From Candidatus Olsenella pullistercoris (GTDB lineage Bacteria > Actinomycetota > Coriobacteriia > Coriobacteriales > Atopobiaceae): a stretch of DNA of 64,000 nucleotides. Under the pieces are notes generated by a model. It ran no database searches, had not been told where the DNA came from, and worked only from the letters and a program-made list of their open reading frames with translations. Positions 1 to 7,696 of the stretch are shown piece by piece. The DNA is taken from contig DXBM01000031.1 of assembly GCA_019116525.1 (NCBI GenBank), positions 1-64,000 on the forward strand, read 5' to 3'. Positions within the stretch are counted from its first letter, which is position 1. Each line of letters opens with the position of its first letter. Both the position numbers and the translations under genes were made by a program.

Positions 1-305
1 TCGCCGATGAAGTCGGCGGGGAGCTCGACCTGCTCGTAGGTCTCGTTGTCCATGAAGTAGAAGGTGCCGCCGTCGTTGTAGAGGTACTGCATCTCCTTGG
101 TGATGAGCTGCACGTTCTCGAACTTGGTGCCCGCGTTGCAGGTCTGGTCGATCACGCGGCCGGTCTTGAGGTCGCGAATCTTGTAGCGGACGAAGGCACC
201 GCCCTTGCCGGGCTTGACGTGCTGGAACTCAACGATCGTGTAGTACTTGCCGTTGATCTTGAGGCCCATGCCGTTCTTGAAGTCTGCGGTGCTGATGGTT
301 GCCAT
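1..305 (-). CDS. efp: Elongation factor P, 3' end beyond the window
   Basis: Translation factor that binds between the P and E sites of the ribosome and relieves stalling at polyproline. About 101 N-terminal residues (KOW-like domain I and the start of the OB domain) are visible; the rest lies before position 1. The loop that reaches the peptidyl-transferase centre reads VKPGKGGAFVR, with Lys34 at the tip where other bacteria carry a lysine modification; no modification gene is visible here. The ATG follows AAAGG at a normal distance. In related genomes efp directly follows pepP, but here the PTS operon and a repeat-filled gap separate them. Identification is secure; the gene is cut by the window edge. 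Confidence 0.96.
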   Translation of the reverse strand, partial: MATISTADFKNGMGLKINGKYYTIVEFQHVKPGKGGAFVRYKIRDLKTGRVIDQTCNAGTKFENVQLITKEMQYLYNDGGTFYFMDNETYEQVELPADFIG

Positions 306-340
306 TTGACGCCTTTCTGCTTGCGCTCACATACGTTTTT

Positions 341-346
341 ATTTTA
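341..346 (-). promoter_or_regulatory. Extended -10 promoter of efp
   Basis: On the minus strand TGC-TAAAAT forms an extended -10 box about 35 bases upstream of the efp ATG. No good -35 hexamer lies 17 bases further up, as expected for an extended -10 promoter. Inference from consensus only. Confidence 0.5.
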
Positions 347-462
347 GCACCGGCTCGTGCGCTGCGCGCAGATTCCACGAGGCGAGGCGACGCGGCCTCC
401 AACCCTACGCCGTCCTTATCGACCATGAGCCTTGTTCCGGGCCCTCCCCTCCCCCTCTTTCT

Positions 463-742
463 CATAAACGTCAACCTGACGGAAGTGAGGAGCCTCCGGT
501 CACGTGGGGCGCCTGCCCCCTTGCGCAGAAACGTCTGCTTGACGGAAGTGAGAAGCTTTTGGGACAGCGAGCGCTCGGCCTCTCCCGCAGAAACGTCAAC
601 CTGACGGAAGTGAGAAGGCCTCAGACGTATGGGGGGCGCAACCCTCTTTGCAGAAACGCCAACCTGAAAGAAGTGAGGAGGCTCGTGCCACAGAGGCAGG
701 GGCCAACACCCGCAGAAACCTCAACTTGGCAGAAGTGAGAAG
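463..742. repeat. Five interspersed direct repeats, 62-63 bp period (CRISPR-like spacing)
   Basis: Five copies of a roughly 31-bp unit occur with invariant cores AAACG/AAACC at 466, 529, 591, 654 and 716, so the period is 62-63 bp and the intervening spacers are about 32 bp and unrelated to each other. The consensus starts GCAGAAACGTCAACC and ends TGACGGAAGTGAGAAG. CGTCA and TGACG within it form a short hairpin that is intact in copies 1 and 3, trimmed in copy 2 and lost in copies 4 and 5. No cas gene is in the window and the copies diverge more than in an active array. The 520-base gap from 306 to 825 otherwise holds only the efp promoter. Confidence 0.75.
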
Positions 743-825
743 CGGCGCCAGAAAAGAACGCGGAGGGTCGAGAAGCCCGCGGGCACGGGAGCGCGCCCCC
801 TTGCGACCTTCGCCCCGGCCCGCCC

Positions 826-1209
826 CTACTGCCGGCGCGTGATGCGGTGCCAGATCCCCACGATCCCGGCGCGCACCACGCCGAGAAAGTCCGCGGAGCG
901 CACGACCTTCTCGTTGCCGATGTGGTCGCGCACGACGCGCAGCGTGGCCCTGTTGTCGCGCGTGGAGAAGGCAAAGTGGCCGTTCTCCTTGGTGAAGACG
1001 GCAAACCGGGAGATGTGGCGCTTGAAGATCACGGACGCAGAGACGTAGTCGATCTGGTCCCACGGGATCTGGATGTAGTCCTCGGGGTTGCGGTCGTTGT
1101 AGAACTCGAGGGCCTTGTCCCCGAGCATCATCTTCCCGTAGGTGCCGAGGCCCACGAAGAAGGTCGCCGGGATGGCGAGCTCAACGGAAGCGTTCTGAGA
1201 CTGGGCCAC
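826..1209 (-). CDS. manO: DUF956 protein of mannose-family PTS operon (ManO-like)
   Basis: Small protein of the DUF956 family, whose members are encoded last in mannose-type PTS operons and are thought to act as regulators of them; the mechanism is not established. The 127-residue product starts at GTG 1209, which is preceded at 7 bases by AGGGAGG; reading further upstream would add about 20 residues without family similarity. It contains no obvious catalytic motif and no membrane segment. It follows the IID gene after 114 bases that hold a terminator-like hairpin, so it is probably expressed at a lower level than the transporter. Symbol by analogy only. Confidence 0.8.
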   Translation of the reverse strand: MAQSQNASVELAIPATFFVGLGTYGKMMLGDKALEFYNDRNPEDYIQIPWDQIDYVSASVIFKRHISRFAVFTKENGHFAFSTRDNRATLRVVRDHIGNEKVVRSADFLGVVRAGIVGIWHRITRRQ

Positions 1210-1235
1210 TGTGGCCCTCCCTTTCTTGTGTGGCG

Positions 1236-1300
1236 ACAAAAGCGAGGGGCCGCGCCCCGTCGCACCTGTCATTGTGACACGTTTGACGAGACGCGGCCCC
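1236..1300 (-). terminator. Intercistronic hairpin between IID and DUF956 genes
   Basis: CGCGGCCCC at 1292-1300 pairs with GGGGCCGCG at 1246-1254, and on the minus strand the stem is followed after a few bases by CTTTTG. It could work as a leaky terminator that lowers expression of the DUF956 gene relative to the PTS subunits. Inferred from structure only. Confidence 0.5.
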
Positions 1301-1323
1301 GAGAAGGCCTGGGCCGTCCGAGC

Positions 1324-2268
1324 CTAGAGCAGGCCGGCGAGGTGACCGAGGATACCAACGGCGAACATGCCGATGATGATCACGATCGGGGAGACCTTCT
1401 TCTTGAGCAGCCAGCAGCACAGCAGCGTCACGCACACGGCGGCGAGGCCGGGGATCAGCTGGTCGAGGTTGGCCTGGAGCGTGGTGACCTTGATCTGCTC
1501 GAGGCCGGTGGCGCCGAGGGAGGCGTACTGCGAGAGCGCGCTGTGAATCGCGTCCGCGACGCCCTGGCCGCCCTGGCCGGCGGTGTCGGCGATGGCGGTC
1601 CAGTCAATGAAGGCGCCGTCGGACTGCTCGACGCGGGAGACGACCGGCGCGAAGGAGATGGAGACCCAGCGCTGGACGAGGCCGCCGATGACGAACATGC
1701 CGAGGATCGAGGCGCCCTCGGTGATCTTGCCCATCAGGCCGCCGCCGAGGTCCTTGGTGATGGAGGTGCCCAGCTTGTAGCCGAACTCCTGCGTGTACCA
1801 CTCGAAGGCGAGGCGGATGACGTTCCAGAGCACGAAGAACAGGATCGGGCCCATGATGTTGCCGCTCATCGCAAGGCCGGCGCCCAGGGCACCGAGCAGC
1901 GGGCGAAGGGTGAACCAGAAGACCGGGTCGCCGACGCCGGCGAGCGGGCCCATCATGCCGACCTTGACGCCCTGGATGGCCGCGTCCTCGACGGGGGCGC
2001 CGTTGGCGCGGTCCTCCTCGAGGGCGAGCGTGACGCCGATGACGGGGGACGAGACGTACGGGTGCGTGTTGTAGAACTCCATGTGACGCTTGAGCGCCGC
2101 GATCTGGTCATCCTTGTTGGGATAGAGCTTCTTGATGGCGGGAATCATCGAGAAGCACCAGCCGCCGTTCTGCATGCGCTCGTAGTTCCAGGAGCCCTGC
2201 AGGTACTGGTGACGGAACCAAACCGCGAGGCGGTCGTTCTTGGAAAGCGTGACCTTGTTCTCTGCCAT
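1324..2268 (-). CDS. manZ: PTS mannose-family transporter subunit IID
   Basis: Membrane subunit IID of a mannose/fructose/sorbose-class phosphotransferase system; with IIC it forms the sugar channel. The 314 residues begin with the typical cytoplasmic part (KNDRLAVWFRHQYLQGSWNY) and the MIPAIKKLYP segment, followed by the conserved GVGDPVFWFTLRPLLGALGA region. One hydrophobic segment at the C-terminal end anchors it. The gene is 18 bases downstream of IIC and in the same operon. The sugar specificity of this class cannot be read from sequence. Confidence 0.96.
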   Translation of the reverse strand: MAENKVTLSKNDRLAVWFRHQYLQGSWNYERMQNGGWCFSMIPAIKKLYPNKDDQIAALKRHMEFYNTHPYVSSPVIGVTLALEEDRANGAPVEDAAIQGVKVGMMGPLAGVGDPVFWFTLRPLLGALGAGLAMSGNIMGPILFFVLWNVIRLAFEWYTQEFGYKLGTSITKDLGGGLMGKITEGASILGMFVIGGLVQRWVSISFAPVVSRVEQSDGAFIDWTAIADTAGQGGQGVADAIHSALSQYASLGATGLEQIKVTTLQANLDQLIPGLAAVCVTLLCCWLLKKKVSPIVIIIGMFAVGILGHLAGLL

Positions 2269-2286
2269 GTTTACTCTCCCCCCTTC

Positions 2287-3099
2287 CTACTCGTAGTCGT
2301 CCAGGATGTCGCCGAGCGGGTCGCCCGAGCCAGCAGCGCCGGCGCCGGACTGGCCGATCTCCTTGAGGCCAAGGTAGATGAGGGCGAGGCAGATGCCGAT
2401 GACGCCGAGGGCGATCAGCGTGAGCTGGGAGATGGCGGCGAGGCAGAAGCCCAGCGCGAAGAACGGCCAGACCTCCTTGGTCGCCATCATGTTGATGACC
2501 ATGGCGTAGCCGACGGCCGCGACCATGCCGCCGCCGATCGTCATGCCCTCGTTGAGCCAGTCGGGCATCATCTCGAGGACGCCCATGACGGCCTCGGACG
2601 GGATGAAGCAGAGCGCCGCGGCCGGAATGGCGATGCGGATGCCCTGCAGGCAGATGGCGATGATGGACCACACGTCGATGGCCATGAAGTCGCCCTTGGC
2701 CGCCGCGCCGTCCATGATGTGGACGATGGGGATGGCGATCGTACGGACGATCATCGTCAGGAACAGGCCGGCCACGGAGAGCGGCACGGCGACGGCGATG
2801 GCCGTGGTGATGGCCGTGGCCTGGTCGGAGCCGCCGATCATGGCGATGACCATGAGGATTGCCGAGGCGACCGACGCGAGCGCCGCGTCAGGGGCGACGG
2901 CCGCGCCGACGTTTGCCCAGCCGAGGGCCATCATCTGGAGCGTGCCGCCCAGGATGATGCCCGCCTCGAAGTAGCCGCTCACCAGACCGATGAGCGTGCA
3001 CGCAACCAGCGGCTGGTGGAACTGCCACTGGTCAAGGACGCCTTCCATGCCGGCGAGGAAGGCAACGATGACAATCAGAATGATTGTGAATACCGACAT
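2287..3099 (-). CDS. manY: PTS mannose-family transporter subunit IIC
   Basis: Polytopic channel subunit IIC (270 residues, normal length). The product is hydrophobic throughout and starts with a helix (SVFTIILIVIVAFLAGMEGVLD) followed by the family-typical QWQFHQPLVACTLIGLVSG and ILGGTLQMMALGWANVGAAVAPD segments. The C-terminal tail is short and polar (GDILDDYE). It lies 13 bases after IIAB and 18 before IID, so the subunits are translated from one message. Membrane location and role follow from the family. Confidence 0.96.
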   Translation of the reverse strand: MSVFTIILIVIVAFLAGMEGVLDQWQFHQPLVACTLIGLVSGYFEAGIILGGTLQMMALGWANVGAAVAPDAALASVASAILMVIAMIGGSDQATAITTAIAVAVPLSVAGLFLTMIVRTIAIPIVHIMDGAAAKGDFMAIDVWSIIAICLQGIRIAIPAAALCFIPSEAVMGVLEMMPDWLNEGMTIGGGMVAAVGYAMVINMMATKEVWPFFALGFCLAAISQLTLIALGVIGICLALIYLGLKEIGQSGAGAAGSGDPLGDILDDYE

Positions 3100-3112
3100 G
3101 TTTCCCTCCTTC

Positions 3113-4111
3113 TTATGCCTGTGCGGCCAGCTCGGACTTGGCCTTCTTCATCATGTTGTCGAAGTTCTCCGGGGAGTCAGCCGGGACCTTGCGGACGTCG
3201 AACTCGACGCCCTTGGCGGCAAGCGCCTCGAGGCACTCGACGTCGGCCTGGTCCATGGCGATGGCGTTGGTCACGACGACCTTGCCCACGGAGTGAGCCA
3301 TGGAGCCGAGGTTGACCTTCTTGATGTCAACGCCGCCCTCGATGCAGGCGAGAAGGTCCTGCGGGGTCTCGAAGAGCAGCATCGCCTTGGTGGCGCCGAA
3401 GCGCGGGTCCTTGGCAACCTCGATCATCTTCTTGATCGGGATGACGTGGGCCTTGACTCCAGGAGGCGCGGCCTGCTGGATCATGGTCTTGCGGAGGTCG
3501 TCGTGCGCGACGGCGTCGGAGACCACGATGATGCGGTCCGGGTTGGTCTGCTTGGTCCAGGTGGTGGCAACCTGGCCGTGGAGCAGGCGCGTGTCGATGC
3601 GGCACATCACGAACTTGATGTGGCCGTCGCCCAGCACGGTGCCCTCGGGGATCGCGCCGGCGGCAGCGGCGACGGGCGCCGCGGCGGCAGGGGCGGCCTC
3701 GGCGGGGGCGAGCTCCTCGGGCTTCACGCAGACGCCAGCCTTGGCCTCGGCATAGATGGCCTTGGCGACGTCAGCCGCGGTCTCGGCGCCCATGCGCTCC
3801 CCGTAGGCGGAGACGAGCATCGGCAGGTTCATGCCGCCGACCGCGACCCAGTTCTCGTGCCCCTCCTCCCCGAGCAGCAGCGAGACCTGGTTCCAGGGGG
3901 TGCCTCCCTGGAGGTCGACCAGGAACAGGACCTGATCCTGGTCTTCGAAGCCGGAGACAGCTTCGAGGATCTTTGCCCTGAGGTCGTCTGGCCCCATCTC
4001 GGGCATGAGCGTCACGGCAGCGACGTTCTCCTGCGGGCCAAAGATCATCTGGCCGGACATCTTTATGCCCTCGGCGAACGTGCCATGACTGGCTAGAACA
4101 ATGCTAACCAC
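3113..4111 (-). CDS. manX: PTS mannose-family fused subunit IIAB
   Basis: Cytoplasmic phosphotransfer subunit with IIA and IIB in one chain (332 residues). In IIA, His9 in LASHGTFAEG is the residue phosphorylated by HPr. In IIB, His178 in RIDTRLLHGQVATTW passes the phosphate to the incoming sugar. The two domains are joined by an Ala/Pro-rich linker at about residues 134-152. It is the first gene of the operon IIAB-IIC-IID-DUF956 and is read from a good promoter about 90 bases upstream of the ATG. Confidence 0.96.
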   Translation of the reverse strand: MVSIVLASHGTFAEGIKMSGQMIFGPQENVAAVTLMPEMGPDDLRAKILEAVSGFEDQDQVLFLVDLQGGTPWNQVSLLLGEEGHENWVAVGGMNLPMLVSAYGERMGAETAADVAKAIYAEAKAGVCVKPEELAPAEAAPAAAAPVAAAAGAIPEGTVLGDGHIKFVMCRIDTRLLHGQVATTWTKQTNPDRIIVVSDAVAHDDLRKTMIQQAAPPGVKAHVIPIKKMIEVAKDPRFGATKAMLLFETPQDLLACIEGGVDIKKVNLGSMAHSVGKVVVTNAIAMDQADVECLEALAAKGVEFDVRKVPADSPENFDNMMKKAKSELAAQA

Positions 4112-4206
4112 CGCTTACCTCCTTCTTTAGATTCGCGGACTCTCCTTGTGCGCGGGGCCGGAGAAGCCTCCACAACTTCTCCCCCGTCGCTCCACGCTCG
4201 CAACAC

Positions 4207-4235
4207 ATTCTAGCAACTTGTGGACAACCTGTGAA
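4207..4235 (-). promoter_or_regulatory. Promoter of the mannose PTS operon
   Basis: On the minus strand TTCACA (4230-4235) and TAGAAT (4207-4212) are 17 bases apart and each matches the sigma-70/SigA consensus at five of six positions. The predicted start is near 4200, giving a leader of about 90 bases before the IIAB ATG. Confidence 0.75.
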
Positions 4236-4307
4236 GACATTTCGGACAGACGGTCCTTCTCCGCTCCCGTACAAGCGCCCCCGCACCAGCCTCTTCCGCC
4301 GCTTCCC

Positions 4308-4451
4308 TCTGATTTCCGGATATCAGAAGAAATCGTCGAAAGCGACGTGAACACAGCGAGAAGAACCGCAGGTCACAGAGCTACGCAACAAAGACGCCTC
4401 TTCTGATTTCCAGATATCAGGCGAGAAGCCATCTGATATCCGGAAATCAGA
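4308..4451. promoter_or_regulatory. Three palindromic operators upstream of the PTS promoter
   Basis: Three 18-bp sites CTGATTTCCGGATATCAG (4309-4326), CTGATTTCCAGATATCAG (4403-4420) and CTGATATCCGGAAATCAG (4433-4450) share the consensus CTGATWTCCGGAWATCAG. Two extend to 20-bp palindromes. They lie about 117, 211 and 241 bases upstream of the predicted start, too far upstream for simple steric repression, so an activator or a looping regulator is more likely. The centre-to-centre distances are 94 and 30 bases, roughly 9 and 3 helical turns. The regulator is not encoded nearby. A LacI-type protein is possible because of the central CpG, but this is a guess. Confidence 0.75.
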
Positions 4452-4479
4452 AGGGAAGGGATGCGAGGGCGTCCCTAAG

Positions 4480-4600
4480 GGCGCGCTCCAAAAAGCGGGC
4501 GCGTCCCCGTTCTGAGACACCTCGGAACGGGGACGCGCCGTGATTTGCGAGCAGATGGCCCTTCTCGTCTGGGACGCGCGCCGATTTGGGAGCGCGCTGC
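4480..4600 (-). terminator. Rho-independent terminator of pepP inside a repeat-family copy
   Basis: A perfect 15-bp stem (4498-4512 with 4525-4539) is followed on the minus strand by CGCTTTTTGG, so it should end transcription from pepP. The surrounding sequence (GCTCCAAAAA at 4486 and ATTTGCGAGCAGATGG near 4543, then CTTCTCG) matches the intergenic palindrome at 18193-18348, so this terminator appears to be built from a repeat element. Apart from the operators and promoter described separately, the gap from 4112 to 4612 holds nothing else that I recognise. Confidence 0.75.
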
Positions 4601-4612
4601 CGCCCTTCTCGC

Positions 4613-5737
4613 CTACTTGCCCACGATCACAAGGTCGTGGGTGGAGGCCGTGAACGGCTCGAAGCCGTCCGCGGTCACGAGGCCAAAGTCCTCGAGGCGG
4701 ATGCCAAAGCGGCCGGGCAGGTAGATGCCAGGCTCCACTGTGACGACGGAGCCCTCGGGCACCGGGCGGTCCCAGCGCGTGTTGAAGTTCGGGTTCTCGT
4801 GGATCTCGAGGCCCACGCCGTGGCCGAGCCCGTGGCCGAAGAACTCGCCGTAGCCCGCCTCGGAGATGACCTTGACCGCAACCTGGTGGACGTCACGGCC
4901 GATCACCCCGGCGTGAATTGCCTCGGCGCACGCCTCGTGGGCACGGCGCACCACGTCGTAGACGGCGCGCTGCTCGGAGCTGGGCTCGCCCACGCAGACC
5001 GTGCGCGTCATGTCGGAGTGGTAGTCGTGGTAGCCGGCGCCGTAGTCCATGACGATGAGGTCGCCCTCGGCCACGCGGCGCTCGCCGGGCTGGGCGTGCG
5101 GGTTCGCGCCGTTGGGACCCGAGGCGATGATCGTGCCGAAGGAGAGCTCGTCAGCGCCATGGCTGAGCATGTAGTTCTCGAGCTCAACGCGAATCTCCTG
5201 CTCGGTCTGGCCGACCTGGATGAACTCGCAGATGTGGGCGAAGGCCTCGTCCGTCACCTCCTGGGCGCGGCGCATGAGGGCGACCTCCTCGGCGTCCTTC
5301 ACCATGCGAAGGTCGCAGATGTCACCGTGCAGGCGCGCAACGAGGCACGCGATGCCACAGGTCATGCACGCGGCGTTGAAGTCGTCAAAGAAGCCCAGCT
5401 CGCAGGTGTCCTCGAGGGCGACCGTGCGTGCGCGCGCCGCGGCGACGCGCCTCGCCGCCCACGTTGCCGGCGGGACGACCTCCATGTCGATCTCCCAGGC
5501 GCAGTCGGCGCCGAGACGCTCCAGGAAGGTGTTGTAGTAGCGGGAGTCGGTGTGCAGCCACAGCCCGTTGGCCGTCACAACAGCGGTGTGGGCGATCTCG
5601 TAGTCAAAGGTCCGCTCCGAGCCCGTGAGCCAGCGGAGGTCGGGGTTGTTGCGCAGGACCACGGCGTCCCAGCCGCGCTCTGCCATGAGGGCGCGGAGCC
5701 GCTCGACGCGACCCGCGCAGGCCTTAGCATCTGCCAT
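4613..5737 (-). CDS. pepP: M24 aminopeptidase (Xaa-Pro aminopeptidase type)
   Basis: Cytoplasmic metallopeptidase that removes N-terminal residues ahead of proline. The 374-residue protein has a creatinase-like N-terminal domain and a C-terminal pita-bread fold with all five metal ligands visible: Asp in VMDYGAGY, Asp in HSDMTRT, His in GHGLGHGVGLEIHE, Glu in VEPGIYL and Glu in IRLEDF. The ATG is preceded by GGAAAGGGAGAAG. It is 27 bases downstream of the aroB-like gene, and in related genomes it is followed by efp. Substrate preference within M24 is by family only. Confidence 0.93.
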   Translation of the reverse strand: MADAKACAGRVERLRALMAERGWDAVVLRNNPDLRWLTGSERTFDYEIAHTAVVTANGLWLHTDSRYYNTFLERLGADCAWEIDMEVVPPATWAARRVAAARARTVALEDTCELGFFDDFNAACMTCGIACLVARLHGDICDLRMVKDAEEVALMRRAQEVTDEAFAHICEFIQVGQTEQEIRVELENYMLSHGADELSFGTIIASGPNGANPHAQPGERRVAEGDLIVMDYGAGYHDYHSDMTRTVCVGEPSSEQRAVYDVVRRAHEACAEAIHAGVIGRDVHQVAVKVISEAGYGEFFGHGLGHGVGLEIHENPNFNTRWDRPVPEGSVVTVEPGIYLPGRFGIRLEDFGLVTADGFEPFTASTHDLVIVGK

Positions 5738-5764
5738 GTTCTTCTCCCTTTCCTTGCGTGCGTG

Positions 5765-6886
5765 CTACTGCTCAGCCGGGCGCGACGCGCACCAGGCGGC
5801 AGCGTGCTCGGCAATGAGGTCGTCGTCGATCGCGGTGAGGCGCACCCTTCCGAGCGCCCTCGGCACCGCGAGCATGAAGCGGTTGGTCCTCGCGAGGCGC
5901 ACCTCGCGGATCTTCTCGACAAGGTCGGCGGCGCTCGGCGCGCAGGCCGCCGGCGCGGTGCCCAGCCCCAGGCGCTCGAGCAGCTCGTCAATCGTGAACA
6001 TGTCGTCCACCGAGAGGTTGCCCTGTCCCACGGCCAGGCGCGAGGCGAAGCGCATGCCATCTGCGAGGGCGACGGCGCGGGACGCTCCCCCGGGCGAGAG
6101 GGCGAGAAGCGCCTCGGCGAACGTGGTGCCAAACTCAAGCGAGGCGCGCACGGCGACGGATGAGGCTGAGGCCACCTTGCCGCGGCTCTTCACCGAGGCC
6201 TGGAGCTGCTCGACCCAGGCGTCGCGGTCGCCGCGGGCGAGGTCGTCGGCAGCGTCCCAGAGCTTGCCAAAGGAGCGGTCGGAGTCGCAGACGGCGGTCT
6301 GGGCCATCAGCGCGAGCGCGAGGGGAAGCTCCCTGCCGGCGGGGTCGAGGTCAAAGAGGTCAACGTCAAGCGAGGAGTAGCGCGCGCTGCCGTCCTGGCA
6401 CAGGACGTCACGCCTCCCCGCAGCGCCGAGGGCGAGCGGCGTCACCGCGGCGGCAACGGCGCTCGGCAGGTCGCAGGGCACCTCCGCGAGCGAGACGCCC
6501 CCGTACCAGGCGGAGCAGGCGAATGAGGCAACGGAGAGCGTCTCCATGCCACCCACGGCGCAGACGAGGTCGTCGGACGTGACGCGCGCCTCGGCGAGCT
6601 GGGAGAGCAGCGCCTCGAGCGCGGCAAGGTCGCGGCCGCCTCGCTCGAGCGGCACCAGGCGCACGTCAAAGCCCTGGTCGCAGAGGTTGAGGCGCAGCGT
6701 CTCGACGACCTCCTCCGGCGCCTCCCGACCGCTCACGAGCGCACAGGCGTGCGGACGGCCCGCCGCCGACCGAAGCGCGCGCGGGAAGTCCCCCACGATG
6801 CCGGCGCCCACGCGCAGGTCCATGGAGGCGTTCCTCATGACGACCCACTGACGCGCCGGCTGGGGCGCGACCGTCTCCTCACTCAT
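5765..6886 (-). CDS. AroB (3-dehydroquinate synthase)-like protein without active site
   Basis: A 373-residue homologue of 3-dehydroquinate synthase, recognisable by overall order: VGG and SLAEVPCDLPSAV align with the NAD-binding and VPTTLL regions, GRELPLALALMAQTAV with the LAEVIKYG region, and LEFGTTFAEALL then SRAVALADGM with the HTFGH and HGEAVA regions. The zinc-binding Glu and both His are replaced, and the GGKT lysine is also gone, so catalysis is unlikely. The ATG at 6886 overlaps the aroK stop as ATGA, which indicates translational coupling; an earlier ATG at 6904 is possible. It may be a structural or regulatory partner of AroK, or a decaying gene. It shows no frameshift or stop. 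Confidence 0.8.
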   Translation of the reverse strand: MSEETVAPQPARQWVVMRNASMDLRVGAGIVGDFPRALRSAAGRPHACALVSGREAPEEVVETLRLNLCDQGFDVRLVPLERGGRDLAALEALLSQLAEARVTSDDLVCAVGGMETLSVASFACSAWYGGVSLAEVPCDLPSAVAAAVTPLALGAAGRRDVLCQDGSARYSSLDVDLFDLDPAGRELPLALALMAQTAVCDSDRSFGKLWDAADDLARGDRDAWVEQLQASVKSRGKVASASSVAVRASLEFGTTFAEALLALSPGGASRAVALADGMRFASRLAVGQGNLSVDDMFTIDELLERLGLGTAPAACAPSAADLVEKIREVRLARTNRFMLAVPRALGRVRLTAIDDDLIAEHAAAWCASRPAEQ

Positions 6887-7428
6887 AGAAGGCCCTTCTC
6901 CCACAAGAGGCGCCCCGACTCGAGGGCCACCTGCTCGAACGTCTTGCTCCTGATGTCGATCGTGATGTCCGCAGCACGCTCGTAGAGCGGGCGGCGCCGG
7001 CGGTAGACGAGCGCCGCGTGCTCGGCGGACCCGAGGTCGGGGCGCAGCTCGGGGCGGCGGATCTGGCGCAGCGAGTCCTCGAGGTCCCCGTCGAGAAAGA
7101 CGACCACGCCCATCTCGTGCATGAGCTCGCTGTTCTCCGGTCGCTCCACGATCCCGCCGCCACAGCTCACGAGCAGCGACTTGCGCGAGGCGAGGCGCCT
7201 CAGCTGGGCGGTCTCCTCCTCGCGGAAGCGCTCCTCGCCGAGCTCCTCAAACGCCTCCGCCACGCTCCTGCCGAGCGCGCGCTCAACGAGACGGTCGGTG
7301 TCGACGTGCGGGCGATGGAAGAGCGAGCCGAGGTTGCGCGCGAGGGTGGACTTGCCAGCGCCGAGAAACCCCACGAAGAAGAGGTGATCGCACCCCTCGT
7401 GGACCACGTATCCCGCCGCTGCTGACAA
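6883..7428 (-). CDS. aroK: Shikimate kinase
   Basis: Phosphorylates shikimate at the 3-hydroxyl with ATP in the chorismate pathway. I chose the TTG at 7428 because it sits 7 bases after a strong GGAGGGAGG and downstream of a TAGAAT promoter; an ATG at 7503 would start upstream of that promoter. The 181-residue protein then has normal length. Visible are the Walker A GFLGAGKST (about 20-28), the shikimate-binding Asp in VDTD, Arg in FREEE, and the CGGGIV loop. It is coupled to the degenerate AroB downstream, while the usual aroC and aroE neighbours are absent. Confidence 0.93.
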   Translation of the reverse strand: MSAAAGYVVHEGCDHLFFVGFLGAGKSTLARNLGSLFHRPHVDTDRLVERALGRSVAEAFEELGEERFREEETAQLRRLASRKSLLVSCGGGIVERPENSELMHEMGVVVFLDGDLEDSLRQIRRPELRPDLGSAEHAALVYRRRRPLYERAADITIDIRSKTFEQVALESGRLLWEKGLL

Positions 7429-7460
7429 AGCCGAGCCTCCCTCCAAAACCGACTTGAACG

Positions 7461-7466
7461 ATTCTA
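7461..7466 (-). promoter_or_regulatory. -10 box of aroK promoter
   Basis: TAGAAT on the minus strand lies about 20 bases upstream of the aroK Shine-Dalgarno sequence. It supports the TTG start at 7428. No clear -35 box. Confidence 0.5.
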
Positions 7467-7503
7467 GCAGAGGGCCCGCACCGCCCGCCCCACTCGCCCA
7501 CAT

Positions 7504-7572
7504 GCCCCACTTGTACCAGGTACAAGTGGGGCGACACCGCGTTGCCCCATCTGTACCTGGTACAAGTGGGGC
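7504..7572. repeat. REPIN upstream of the RAYT gene (two inverted REPs)
   Basis: REP 1 at 7504-7532 is a palindrome with arms GCCCCACTTGTACC and GGTACAAGTGGGGC. REP 2 at 7544-7572 is the same unit in inverted orientation (centre CCTGG instead of CCAGG). They are separated by 11 bases (GACACCGCGTT). The same REP-11-REP arrangement recurs at 8450-8518 and 25696-25763. The pair should fold into a long hairpin, the usual substrate form of REP-associated transposases. Confidence 0.9.
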
Positions 7573-7696
7573 ATGCGGGGCATGCGTGCGCGCCCTGCAG
7601 CGCAGCTCCGCGTAATGTTCCGGGAAGAGACAAACCCGAGGTCAGACGTTATGCTCCAGCCACGGAGACCAGTTGGCACGAGGGCAGGGGGAGCAC

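Noticed and set aside
463..742. A genuine CRISPR array
   Set aside because: Spacing fits, but copies 4 and 5 differ from the consensus at several positions, the array has only five units, and no cas gene or leader is visible. Kept as an unexplained repeat.
847..3315. Long plus-strand open frame opposite DUF956 and the PTS genes
   Set aside because: Antisense shadow of strongly conserved PTS genes in GC-rich DNA; its translation is Asp/Arg/Gly-rich with no domain and no ribosome-binding site.
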